Below, piece after piece: positions 50,021-62,364 of a stretch of 64,000 nt of DNA. Positions within the stretch are counted from its first letter, which is position 1. Each line of letters starts with the position of its first letter. This stretch comes from Acanthosepion esculentum. Its lineage: Eukaryota > Mollusca > Cephalopoda > Sepiida > Sepiidae. A program made the translations under genes and the position numbers. The stretch spans positions 29,032,968-29,096,967 of the forward strand of contig OZ038509.1 of NCBI GenBank assembly GCA_964036315.1, in the 5' to 3' direction. The notes beneath the pieces are model-generated. The model had not been told where the DNA came from. It did not search any database and worked only from the letters and a program-made list of their open reading frames with translations.

Positions 50021-53000
50021 TCAATGCAAAAGTAAGCATTTCAAGCTAGTTTTTCAACGTTAAACACGGTAATTTCAAATTTGAATATGCTGCTTGAAAT
50101 CATTAGAAAACCAATAAAATTATTGAAAATCGATATGGTATCGATCAGAAAATATTGTTTTTGACTATTTCCAACAGTTTACACAAAGTTTTATTGCAAT
50201 TATTAAGTTTTACAAACTTTTGAAAAATATTGAATTATCAATGCAAAAGTAAGCATTTCAAGCTAGTTTTTCAACGTTAAACACGGTAATTTCAAATTTG
50301 AATATGCTGTTTGAAATCATTAGAAAACCAATAAAATTATTGAAAATCGATATGGTATCGATCAGAAAATATTGTTTTTGGCAATTTCCAACAGTTTACA
50401 CGAAGTTTTATTGCAAATATTAAGTTTTACAAAGTTTTGAAAAATATTGAAATTTCAATGCAAAAGTAAGCATTTCAAGCTAGTTTTTCAACGTTAAACA
50501 CGGTAATTTCAAATTTGAATATGCTGTTTGAAATCATTAGAAAACCAATAAAATTATTGAAAATCGATATGGTATCGATCAGAAAATATTGTTTTTGACT
50601 ATTTCCAACAGTTTATAAAAAGTTTTATTGCAAATATTAAGTTTTACAAACTTTTGAAAAATATTGAAATTTCAATGCAAAAGCAAGCAATTCAATCTAC
50701 TTTTCAACGTTAAACACGGTAATTTCAAATGTGAATATGCAATTTGAAATCATTAGAAAACCAATAAAATTATTGAAAATCGATATGGTATCGATCAGAA
50801 AATATTGTTTTTGACAATTTCCAACAGTTTACACAAAGTTTTATTGCAAATATTAAGTTTTACAAACTTTTAAAAAATATTGAAATTTCAATGCAAAAGT
50901 AAGCTTTTCAAGCTAGTTTTTCAACGTTAAACACGGTAATTTCAAATTTGAATATGCTGTTTGAAATCATTAGAAAACCAATAAAATTATTGAAAATCGA
51001 TATGGTATCGATCAGAAAATATTGTTTTTGACTATTTCCAACAGTTTACACAAAGTTTTATTGCAATTATTAAGTTTTACAAACTTTTGAAAAATATTGA
51101 ATTATCAATGCAAAAGTAAGCATTTCAAGCTAGTTTTTCAACGTTAAACACGGTAATTTCAAATTTGAATATGCTGTTTGAAATCATTAGAAAACCAATA
51201 AAATTATTGAAAATCGATATGGTATCGATCAGAAAATATTGTTTTTGGCAATTTCCAACAGTTTACACGAAGTTTTATTGCAAATATTAAGTTTTACAAA
51301 GTTTTGAAAAATATTGAAATTTCAATGCAAAAGTAAGCATTTCAAGCTAGTTTTTCAACGTTAAACACGGTAATTTCAAATTTGAATATGCTGTTTGAAA
51401 TCATTAGAAAACCAATAAAATTATTGAAAATCGATATGGTATCGATCAGAAAATATTGTTTTTGACAATTTCCAACAGTTTACACAAAGTTTTATTGCAA
51501 ATATTAAGTTTTACATACTTTTGAAAAATATTGAATTTTCAATGCAAAAGTAAGCATTTCAAGCTAGTTTTTCAACGTTAAACACGGTAATTTCAAATTT
51601 GAATATGCTGTTTGAAATCATTAGAAAAACAATAAAATTATTGAAAATCGATATGGTATCGATCAGAAAATATTGTTTTTGACAATTTCCAACAGTTTAC
51701 ACAAAGTTTTATTGCAAATATTAAGTTTTACAAACTTTTGAAAAATATTGAAATTTCAATGCAAAAGTAAGCATTTCAAGCTAGTTTTTCAACGTTAAAC
51801 ACGGTAATTTCAAATTTGAATATGCTGTTTGAAATCATTAGAAAACCAATAAAATTATTGAAAATCGATATGGTATCGATCAGAAAATATTGTTTTTGAC
51901 AATTTCCAACAGTTTACACAAAGTTTTATTGCAAATATTAAGTTTTACAAACTTTTGAAAAATATTGAATTTTCAATGCAAAAGTAAGCATTTCAAGCTA
52001 GGTTTTCAACGTTAAACACGGTAATTTCAAATTTGAATATGCTGTTTGAAATCATTAGAAAAACAATAAAATTATTGAAAATCGATATGGTATCGATCAG
52101 AAAATATTGTTTTTGACAATTTCCAACAGTTTATACAAAGTTTTATTGCAAATATTAAGTTTTACAAAGTTTTGAAAAATATTGAATTTTCAATGCAAAA
52201 GTAAGCATTTCAAGCTAGTTTTTCAACATTAAACACGGTAATTTCAAATTTGAATATGCTGTTTGAAATCATTAGAAAACGAATAAAATTATTGAAAATC
52301 GATATGGTATCGGTCAGAAAATATTGTTTTTGACAATTTCCAACAGTTTACACAAAGTTTTATTGCAAATATTAAGTTTTACAAACATTTGAAAAATATT
52401 GAATTTTCAATGCAAAAGTAAGCATTTCAAGCTAGTTTTTCAACGTTAAACACGGTAATTTCAAATTTGAATATGCTGTTTGAAATCATTAGAAAAACAA
52501 TAAAATTATTGAAAATCGATATGGTATCGATCAGAAAATATTGTTTTTGACTATTTCCAACAGTTTATAAAAAGTTTTATTGCAAATATTAAGTTTTACA
52601 AACTTTTGAAAAATATTGAAATTTCAATGCAAAAGCAAGCAATTCAAGCTACTTTTCAACGTTAAACACGGTAATTTCAAATGTGAATATGCTGTTTGAA
52701 ATCATTAGAAAACCAATAAAATTATTGAAAATCGATATGGTATCGATCAGAAAATATTGTTTTTGACAATTTCCAACAGTTTACACAAAGTTTTATTGCA
52801 AATATTAAGTTTTACAAACTTTTGAAAAATATTGAAATTTCAATGCAAAAGTAAGCATTTCAAGCTAGTTTTTCAACGTTAAACACGGTAATTTCAAATT
52901 TGAATATGCTGTTTGAAATCTTTAGAAAACCAATAAAATTATTGAAAATCGATATGGTATCGATCAGAAAATATTGTTTTTGACAATTTCCAACAGTTTA

Positions 53001-53671
53001 CACAAAGTTTTATTGCAAATATTAAGTTTTACAAAGTTTTGAAAAATATTGAAATTTCAATGCAAAAGTAAGCATTTCAAGCTAGTTTTTCAACGTTAAA
53101 CACGGTAATTTCAAATTTGAATATGCTGTTTGAAATCATTAGAAAACCAATAAAATTATTGAAAATCGATATGGTATCGATCAGAAAATATTGTTTTTGA
53201 CAATTTCCAACAGTTTACACAAAGTTTTATTGCAAATATTAAGTTTTACAAACTTTTGAAAAATATTGAATTTTCAATGCAAAAGTAAGCATTTCAAGCT
53301 AGTTTTTCAACGTTAAACACGGTAATTTCAAATTTGAATATCCTGTTTGAAATCATTAGAAAAACAATAAAATTATTGAAAATCGATATGGTATCGATCA
53401 GAAAATATTGTTTTTGACAATTTCCAACAGTTTATACAAAGTTTTATTGCAAATATTAAGTTTTACAAAGTTTTGAAAAATATTGAATTTTCAATGCAAA
53501 AGTAAGCATTTCAAGCTAGTTTTTCAACATTAAACACGGTAATTTCAAATTTGAATATGCTGTTTGAAATCATTAGAAAACCAATAAAATTATTGAAAAT
53601 CGATATGGTATCGATCAGAAAATATTGTTTTTGACAATTTCCAACAGTTTACACAAAGTTTTATTGCAAAT
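50021..53671 (+). repeat. Satellite segment with a 4-mer duplication and an 8-mer derivative
   Basis: The rare TTTTGGCAATTTCC allele, paired with ACACGAAG, occurs at 50381 and 51248 (867 bp, 4 monomers), showing a local 4-mer duplication. From about 52,600 the order GAAATCTTTAG (52919) and TATCCTG (53342) repeats that of 49,016-49,655, but with one monomer fewer between them. No gene is present. Confidence 0.75.
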
Positions 53672-55195
53672 ATTAAGTTTTACAAAGTTTTGAAAAATAT
53701 AGAAATTTCAATGCAAAAGTAAGCATTTCAAGCTAGTTTTTCAACGTTAAACACGGTAATTTCAAATTTGAATATGCTGTTTGAAATCATTAGAAAACCA
53801 ATAAAATTATTGAAAATCGATATGGTATCGATCAGAAAATATTGTTTTTGACTATTTCCAACAGTTTACACAAAGTTTTATTGCAATTATTAAGTTTTAC
53901 AAACTTTTGAAAAATATTGAATTATCAATGCAAAAGTAAGCATTTCAAGCTAGTTTTTCAACGTTAAACACGGTAATTTCAAATTTGAATATGCTGTTTG
54001 AAATCATTAGAAAACCAATAAAATTATTGAAAATCGATATGGTATCGATCAGAAAATATTGTTTTTGGCAATTTCCAACAGTTTACGCGAAGTTTTATTG
54101 CAAATATTAAGTTTTACAAAGTTTTGAAAAATATTGAAATTTCAATGCAAAAGTAAGCATTTCAAGCTAGTTTTTCAACGTTAAACACGGTAATTTCAAA
54201 TTTGAATATGCTGTTTGAAATCATTAGAAAACCAATAAAATTATTGAAAATCGATATGGTATCGATCAGAAAATATTGTTTTTGACAATTTCCAACAGTT
54301 TACACAAAGTTTTATTGCAAATATTAAGTTTTACATACTTTTGAAAAATATTGAATTTTCAATGCAAAAGTAAGCATTTCAAGCTAGTTTTTCAACGTTA
54401 AACACGGTAATTTCAAATTTGAATATGCTGTTTGAAATCATTAGAAAACCAATAAAATTATTGAAAATCGATATGGTATCGATCAGAAAATATTGTTTTT
54501 GACAATTTCCAACAGTTTACACAAAGTTTTATTGCAAATATTAAGTTTTACAAAGTTTTGAAAAATATAGAAATTTCAATGCAAAAGTAAGCATTTCAAG
54601 CTAGTTTTTCAACGTTAAACACGGTAATTTCAAATTTGAATATGCTGTTTGAAATCATTAGAAAACCAATAAAATTATTGAAAATCGATATGGTATCGAT
54701 CAGAAAATATTGTTTTTGACTATTTCCAACAGTTTACACAAAGTTTTATTGCAATTATTAAGTTTTACAAACTTTTGAAAAATATTGAATTATCAATGCA
54801 AAAGTAAGCATTTCAAGCTAGTTTTTCAACGTTAAACACGGTAATTTCAAATTTGAATATGCTGTTTGAAATCATTAGAAAACCAATAAAATTATTGAAA
54901 ATCGATATGGTATCGATCAGAAAATATTGTTTTTGGCAATTTCCAACAGTTTACGCGAAGTTTTATTGCAAATATTAAGTTTTACAAAGTTTTGAAAAAT
55001 ATTGAAATTTCAATGCAAAAGTAAGCATTTCAAGCTAGTTTTTCAACGTTAAACACGGTAATTTCAAATTTGAATATGCTGTTTGAAATCATTAGAAAAC
55101 CAATAAAATTATTGAAAATCGATATGGTATCGATCAGAAAATATTGTTTTTGACAATTTCCAACAGTTTACACAAAGTTTTATTGCAAATATTAA
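53672..55195 (+). repeat. 4-mer higher-order repeat, 868 bp, about 1.75 copies
   Basis: TTTTGGCAATTTCC with the further change ACGCGAAG occurs at 54068 and 54936. ATATAGAAATTTC occurs near 53701 and 54569. The extra ACGCG change is private to this pair, so the pair arose after it split from the related 50.4-51.3 kb pair. The copies stop matching where ACATACTTTTG (54330s) meets AAAAAATTTTG (55200). Confidence 0.8.
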
Positions 55196-57819
55196 GTTTA
55201 AAAAATTTTGAAAAATATTGAATTTTCAATGCAAAAGTAAGCATTTCAAGCTAGTTTTTCAACATTAAACACGGTAATTTCAAATTTGAATATGCTGTTT
55301 GAAATCATTAGAAAACCAATAAAATGATTGAAAATCGATATGGTATCGATCAGAAAATATTGTTTTTGACAATTTCCAACAGTTTACACAAAGTTTTATT
55401 GCAAATATTAAGTTTTACAAAGTTTTGAAAAATATTGAAATTTCAATGCAAAAGTAAGCATTTCAAGCTAGTTTTTCAACGTTAAACACGGTAATTTCAA
55501 ATTTGAATATGCTGTTTGAAATCATTAGAAAACCAATAAAATTATTGAAAATCGATATGGTATCGATCAGAAAATATTGTTTTTGACAATTTCCAACAGT
55601 TTACACAAAGTTTTATTGCAAATATTAAGTTTTACAAAGTTTTGAAAAATATAGAAATTTCAATGCAAAAGTAAGCATTTCAAGCTAGTTTTCCAACGTT
55701 AAACACGGTAATTTCAAATTTGAATATGCTGTTTGAAATCATTAGAAAACCAATAAAATTATTGAAAATCGATATGGTATCGATCAGAAAATATTGTTTT
55801 TGACTATTTCCAACAGTTTACACAAAGTTTTATTGCAAATATTAAGTTTTACAAACTTTTGAAAAATATTGAATTTTCAATGCAAAAGTAAGCATTTCAA
55901 GCTAGTTTTTCAACGTTAAACACGGTAATTTCAAATTTGAATATGCTGTTTGAAATCATTAGAAAACCAATAAAATTATTGAAAATCGATATGGTATCGA
56001 TCAGAAAATATTGTTTTTGACAATTTCCAACAGTTTACACAAAGTTTTATTGCAAATATTAAGTTTTACAAACTTTTGAAAAATATTGAATTTTCAATGC
56101 AAAAGCAAGCATTTCAAGCTAGTTTTTCAACGTTAAACACGGTAATTTCAAATTTGAATATGCTGTTTGAAATCATTAGAAAACCAATAAAATTATTGAA
56201 AATCGATATGGTATCGATCAGAAAATATTGTTTTTGACAATTTCCAACAGTTTACACAAAGTTTTATTGCAAATATTAAGTTTAAAAAATTTTGAAAAAT
56301 ATTGAATTTTCAATGCAAAAGTAAGCATTTCAAGCTAGTTTTTCAACATTAAACACGGTAATTTCAAATTTGAATATGCTGTTTGAAATCATTAGAAAAC
56401 CAATAAAATTATTGAAAATCGATATGGTATCGATCAGAAAATATTGTTTTTGACAATTTCCAACAGTTTACACAAAGTTTTATTGCAAATATTAAGTTTT
56501 ACAAAGTTTTGAAAAATATAGAAATTTCAATGCAAAAGTAAGCATTTCAATCTAGTTTTTCAACGTTAAACACGGTAATTTCAAATTTGAATATGCTGTT
56601 TGAAATCATTAGAAAACCAATAAAATTATTGAAAATCGATATGGTATCGATCAGAAAATATTGTTTTTGACTATTTCCAACAGTTTACACAAAGTTTTAT
56701 TGCAAATATTAAGTTTTACAAACTTTTGAAAAATATTGAATTTTCAATGCAAAAGTAAGCATTTCAAGCTAGTTTTTCAACGTTAAACACGGTAATTTCA
56801 AATTTGAATATGCTGTTTGAAATCATTAGAAAACCAATAAAATTATTGAAAATCGATATGGTATCGATCAGAAAATATTGTTTTTGACAATTTCCAACAG
56901 TTTACACAAAGTTTTATTGCAAATATTAAGTTTTACAAACTTTTGAAAAATATTGAATTTTCAATGCTAAAGCAAGCATTTCAAGCTAGTTTTTCAACGT
57001 TAAACACGGTAATTTCAAATTTGAATATGCTGTTTGAAATCATTAGAAAACCAATAAAATTATTGAAAATCGATATGGTATCGATCAGAAAATATTGTTT
57101 TTGACAATTTCCAACAGTTTACACAAAGTTTTATTGCAAATATTAAGTTTAAAAAATTTTGAAAAATATTGAATTTTCAATGCAAAAGTAAGCATTTCAA
57201 GCTAGTTTTTCAACATTAAACACGGTAATTTCAAATTTGAATATGCTGTTTGAAATCATTAGAAAACCAATAAAATTATTGAAAATCGATATGGTATCGA
57301 TCAGAAAATATTGTTTTTGACAATTTCCAACAGTTTACACAAAGTTTTATTGCAAATATTAAGTTTTACAAAGTTTTGAAAAATATTGAAATTTCAATGC
57401 AAAAGTAAGCATTTCAAGCTAGTTTTTCAACGTTAAACACGGTAATTTCAAATTTGAATATGCTGTTTGAAATCATTAGAAAACCAATAAAATTATTGAA
57501 AATCGATATGGTATCGATCAGAAAATATTGTTTTTGACAATTTCCAACAGTTTACACAAAGTTTTATTGCAAATATTAAGTTTTACAAAGTTTTGAAAAA
57601 TATAGAAGTTTCAATGCAAAAGTAAGCATTTCAAGCTAGTTTTTCAACGTTAAACACGGTAATTTCAAATTTGAATATGCTGTTTGAAATCATTAGAAAA
57701 CCAATAAAATTATTGAAAATCGATATGGTATCGATCAGAAAATATTGTTTTTGACTATTTCCAACAGTTTACACAAAGTTTTATTGCAAATATTAAGTTT
57801 TACAAACTTTTGAAAAATA
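55196..57819 (+). repeat. Satellite segment with 5-mer and 4-mer duplications (AAGTTTAAAAAATTTTG marker)
   Basis: The marker AAGTTTAAAAAATTTTG lies at 55194, 56278 and 57145, spacings of 1084 and 867 bp (5 and 4 monomers, each minus 1 bp). It is one base shorter than the usual sequence. Associated markers are GCAAGCATTTC, a type A background with the type B cytosine (near 56105 and 56972), and AACATTAAAC. No gene is present. Confidence 0.78.
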
Positions 57820-60800
57820 TTGAATTTTCAATGCAAAAGTAAGCATTTCAAGCTAGTTTTTCAACGTTAAACACGGTAATTTCAAATTTGAATATGCTGT
57901 TTGAAATCATTAGAAAACCAATAAAATTATTGAAAATCGATATGGTATCGATCAGAAAATATTGTTTTTGACAATTTCCATCAGTTTACACAAAGTTTTA
58001 TTGCAAATATTAAGTTTTACAAACTTTTGAAAAATATTGAATTTTCAATGCAAAAGTAAGCATTTCAAGCTAGTTTTTCAACGTTAAACACGGTAGTTTA
58101 AAATTTGAATATGCTGTTTGAAATCATTAGAAAACCAAAAAATATATTGAAAATCGATATCGTATCGATCAGAAAATATTGTTTTTGACAATTTCCAACA
58201 GTTTTCGCAAAGTTTTATTGCAAATATTAAGTTTTACAAACTTTTGAAAATATTGAATTTTCAATGCAAAAGTAAGCATTTCAAGCTAGTTTTTCAACGT
58301 TAAACACGGTAATTTCAAATTTGAATATGCTGTTTGAAATCATTAGAAAACCAATAAAATTATTGAAAATCGATATGGTATCGATCAGAAAATATTGTTT
58401 TTGACAATTTCCAACAGTTTACACAAAGTTTTATTGCAAATATTAAGTTTTACAAACTTTTGAAAAATATTGAATTTTCAATGCAAAAGGAAGCATTTCA
58501 AGCTAGTTTTTCAACGTTAAACACGGTAGTTTCAAATTTTAATATGCTGTTTGAAATCATTAGAAAACCAATAAAATTATTGAAAATCGATATGGTATCG
58601 ATCAGAAAATATTGTTTTTGACAATTTCCAACAATTTTCGCAAGGTTTTATTGCAAATATTAAGTTTTACAAACATTTGAAAATATTGAACTTTCAATGC
58701 AAAAGTAAGCATTTCAAGTTAGTTTTTCAACGTTAAACACGGTAATTTCAAATTTGAATATGCTGTATAAATCATTAGAAAACCAATAAAATTATTGAAA
58801 ATCGATATGGTATCGATCAGAAAATATTGTTTTTGACTATTTCCAACAGTTTACACAAACTTTTATTGCAAATATTAAGTTTTACAAACTTTTGAAAAAT
58901 ATTGAATTTTCAATGCAAAAGTAAGCATTTCAAGCTAGTTTTTCAACGTTAAACACGGTAATTTCAAATTTGAATATGCTGTTTGAAATCATTAGAAAAC
59001 CAATAAAATTATTGAAAATCGATATGGTATCGATCAGAAAATATTGTTTTTGACAATTTCCAACAGTTTACACAAAGTTTTATTGCAAATATTAAGTTTT
59101 ACAAACTTTTGAAAAATATTGAATTTTCAATGCAAAAGCAAGCATTTCAAGCTAGTTTTTCAACGTTAAACACGGTAATTTCAAATTTGAATATGCTGTT
59201 TGAAATCATTAGAAAACCAATAAAATTATTGAAAATCGATATGGTATCGATCAGAAAATATTGTTTTTGACAATTTCCAACAGTTTACACAAAGTTTTAT
59301 TGCAAATATTAAGTTTAAAAAATTTTGAAAAATATTGAATTTTCAATGCAAAAGTAAGCATTTCAAGCTAGTTTTTCAACGTTAAACACGGTAATTTCAA
59401 ATTTGAATATGCTGTTTGAAATCATTAGAAAACCAATAAAATTATTGAAAATCGATATGGTATCGATCAGAAAATATTGTTTTTGACAATTTCCAACAGT
59501 TTACACAAAGTTTTATTGCAAATATTAAGTTTTACAAACTTTTGAAAAATATTGAATTTTCAATGCAAAAGTAAGCATTTCAAGCTAGTTTTTCAACGTT
59601 AAACACGGTAGTTTAAAATTTGAATATGCTGTTTGAAATCATTAGAAAACCAATAAAATTATTGAAAATCGATATCGTATCGATCAGAAAATATTGTTTT
59701 TGACAATTTCCAACAGTTTTCGCAAAGTTTTATTGCAAATATTAAGTTTTACAAACTTTTGAAAATATTGAATTTTCAATGCAAAAGTAAGCATTTCAAG
59801 CTAGTTTTTCAACGTTAAACACGGTAATTTCAAATTTGAATATGCTGTTTGAAATCATTAGAAAACCAATAAAATTATTGAAAATCGATATGGTATCGAT
59901 CAGAAAATATTGTTTTTGACAATTTCCAACAGTTTACACAAAGTTTTATTGCAAATATTAAGTTTTACAAACTTTTGAAAAATATTGAATTTTCAATGCA
60001 AAAGGAAGCATTTCAAGCTAGTTTTTCAACGTTAAACACGGTAGTTTCAAATTTTAATATGCTGTTTGAAATCATTAGAAAACCAATAAAATTATTGAAA
60101 ATCGATATGGTATCGATCAGAAAATATTGTTTTTGACAATTTCCAACAATTTTCGCAAGGTTTTATTGCAAATATTAAGTTTTACAAACATTTGAAAATA
60201 TTGAACTTTCAATGCAAAAGTAAGCATTTCAAGTTAGTTTTTCAACGTTAAACAGGGTAATTTCAAATTTGAATATGCTGTATAAATCATTAGAAAACCA
60301 ATAAAATTATTGAAAATCGATATGGTATCGATCAGAAAATATTGTTTTTGACTATTTCCAACAGTTTACACAAACTTTTATTGCAAATATTAAGTTTTAC
60401 AAACTTTTGAAAAATATTGAATTTTCAATGCAAAAGTAAGCATTTCAAGCTAGTTTTTCAACGTTAAACACGGTAATTTCAAATTTGAATATGCTGTTTG
60501 AAATCATTAGAAAACCAATAAAATTATTGAAAATCGATATGGTATCGATCAGAAAATATTGTTTTTGACAATTTCCAACAGTTTACACAAAGTTTTATTG
60601 CAAATATTAAGTTTTACAAACTTTTGAAAAATATTGAATTTTCAATGCAAAAGCAAGCATTTCAAGCTAGTTTTTCAACGTTAAACACGGTAATTTCAAA
60701 TTTGAATATGCTGTTTGAAATCATTAGAAAACCAATAAAATTATTGAAAATCGATATGGTATCGATCAGAAAATATTGTTTTTGACAATTTCCAACAGTT

Positions 60801-62364
60801 TACACAAAGTTTTATTGCAAATATTAAGTTTAAAAAATTTTGAAAAATATTGAATTTTCAATGCAAAAGTAAGCATTTCAAGCTAGTTTTTCAACGTTAA
60901 ACACGGTAATTTCAAATTTGAATATGCTGTTTGAAATCATTAGAAAACCAATAAAATTATTGAAAATCGATATGGTATCGATCAGAAAATATTGTTTTTG
61001 ACAATTTCCAACAGTTTACACAAAGTTTTATTGCAAATATTAAGTTTTACAAACTTTTGAAAAATATTGAATTTTCAATGCAAAAGTAAGCATTTCAAGC
61101 TAGTTTTTCAACGTTAAACACGGTAGTTTAAAATTTGAATATGCTGTTTGAAATCATTAGAAAACCAATAAAATTATTGAAAATCGATATCGTATCGATC
61201 AGAAAATATTGTTTTTGACAATTTCCAACAGTTTTCGCAAAGTTTTATTGCAAATATTAAGTTTTACAAACTTTTGAAAATATTGAATTTTCAATGCAAA
61301 AGTAAGCATTTCAAGCTAGTTTTTCAACGTTAAACACGGTAATTTCAAATTTGAATATGCTGTTTGAAATCATTAGAAAACCAATAAAATTATTGAAAAT
61401 CGATATGGTATCGATCAGAAAATATTGTTTTTGACAATTTCCAACAGTTTACACAAAGTTTTATTGCAAATATTAAGTTTTACAAACTTTTGAAAAATAT
61501 TGAATTTTCAATGCAAAAGGAAGCATTTCAAGCTAGTTTTTCAACGTTAAACACGGTAGTTTCAAATTTTAATATGCTGTTTGAAATCATTAGAAAACCA
61601 ATAAAATTATTGAAAATCGATATGGTATCGATCAGAAAATATTGTTTTTGACAATTTCCAACAATTTTCGCAAGGTTTTATTGCAAATATTAAGTTTTAC
61701 AAACATTTGAAAATATTGAACTTTCAATGCAAAAGTAAGCATTTCAAGTTAGTTTTTCAACGTTAAACAGGGTAATTTCAAATTTGAATATGCTGTATAA
61801 ATCATTAGAAAACCAATAAAATTATTGAAAATCGATATGGTATCGATCAGAAAATATTGTTTTTGACTATTTCCAACAGTTTACACAAACTTTTATTGCA
61901 AATATTAAGTTTTACAAACTTTTGAAAAATATTGAATTTTCAATGCAAAAGTAAGCATTTCAAGCTAGTTTTTCAACGTTAAACACGGTAATTTCAAATT
62001 TGAATATGCTGTTTGAAATCATTAGAAAACCAATAAAATTATTGAAAATCGATATGGTATCGATCAGAAAATATTGTTTTTGACAATTTCCAACAGTTTA
62101 CACAAAGTTTTATTGCAAATATTAAGTTTTACAAACTTTTGAAAAATATTGAATTTTCAATGCAAAAGCAAGCATTTCAAGCTAGTTTTTCAACGTTAAA
62201 CACGGTAATTTCAAATTTGAATATGCTGTTTGAAATCATTAGAAAACCAATAAAATTATTGAAAATCGATATGGTATCGATCAGAAAATATTGTTTTTGA
62301 CAATTTCCAACAGTTTACACAAAGTTTTATTGCAAATATTAAGTTTAAAAAATTTTGAAAAATA
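57820..62364 (+). repeat. 7-mer higher-order repeat, 1515 bp, three copies
   Basis: Copies are about 57820-59334, 59335-60849 and 60850-62364. Markers repeat at exactly 1515 bp: GGTAGTTTAAAATTTG (58096, 59611, 61126), CAAGGTTTTATTG (58641, 60156, 61671), AAAAGGAAGC, GATATCGTATCG in the dyad, and AAGTTTAAAAAATTTTG in each copy. Copies 2 and 3 share AACAGGGTAA, absent from copy 1, and copy 1 alone has the CCAAAAAATATATTG change near 58135. Copies 2 and 3 are therefore the younger pair. Confidence 0.92.
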
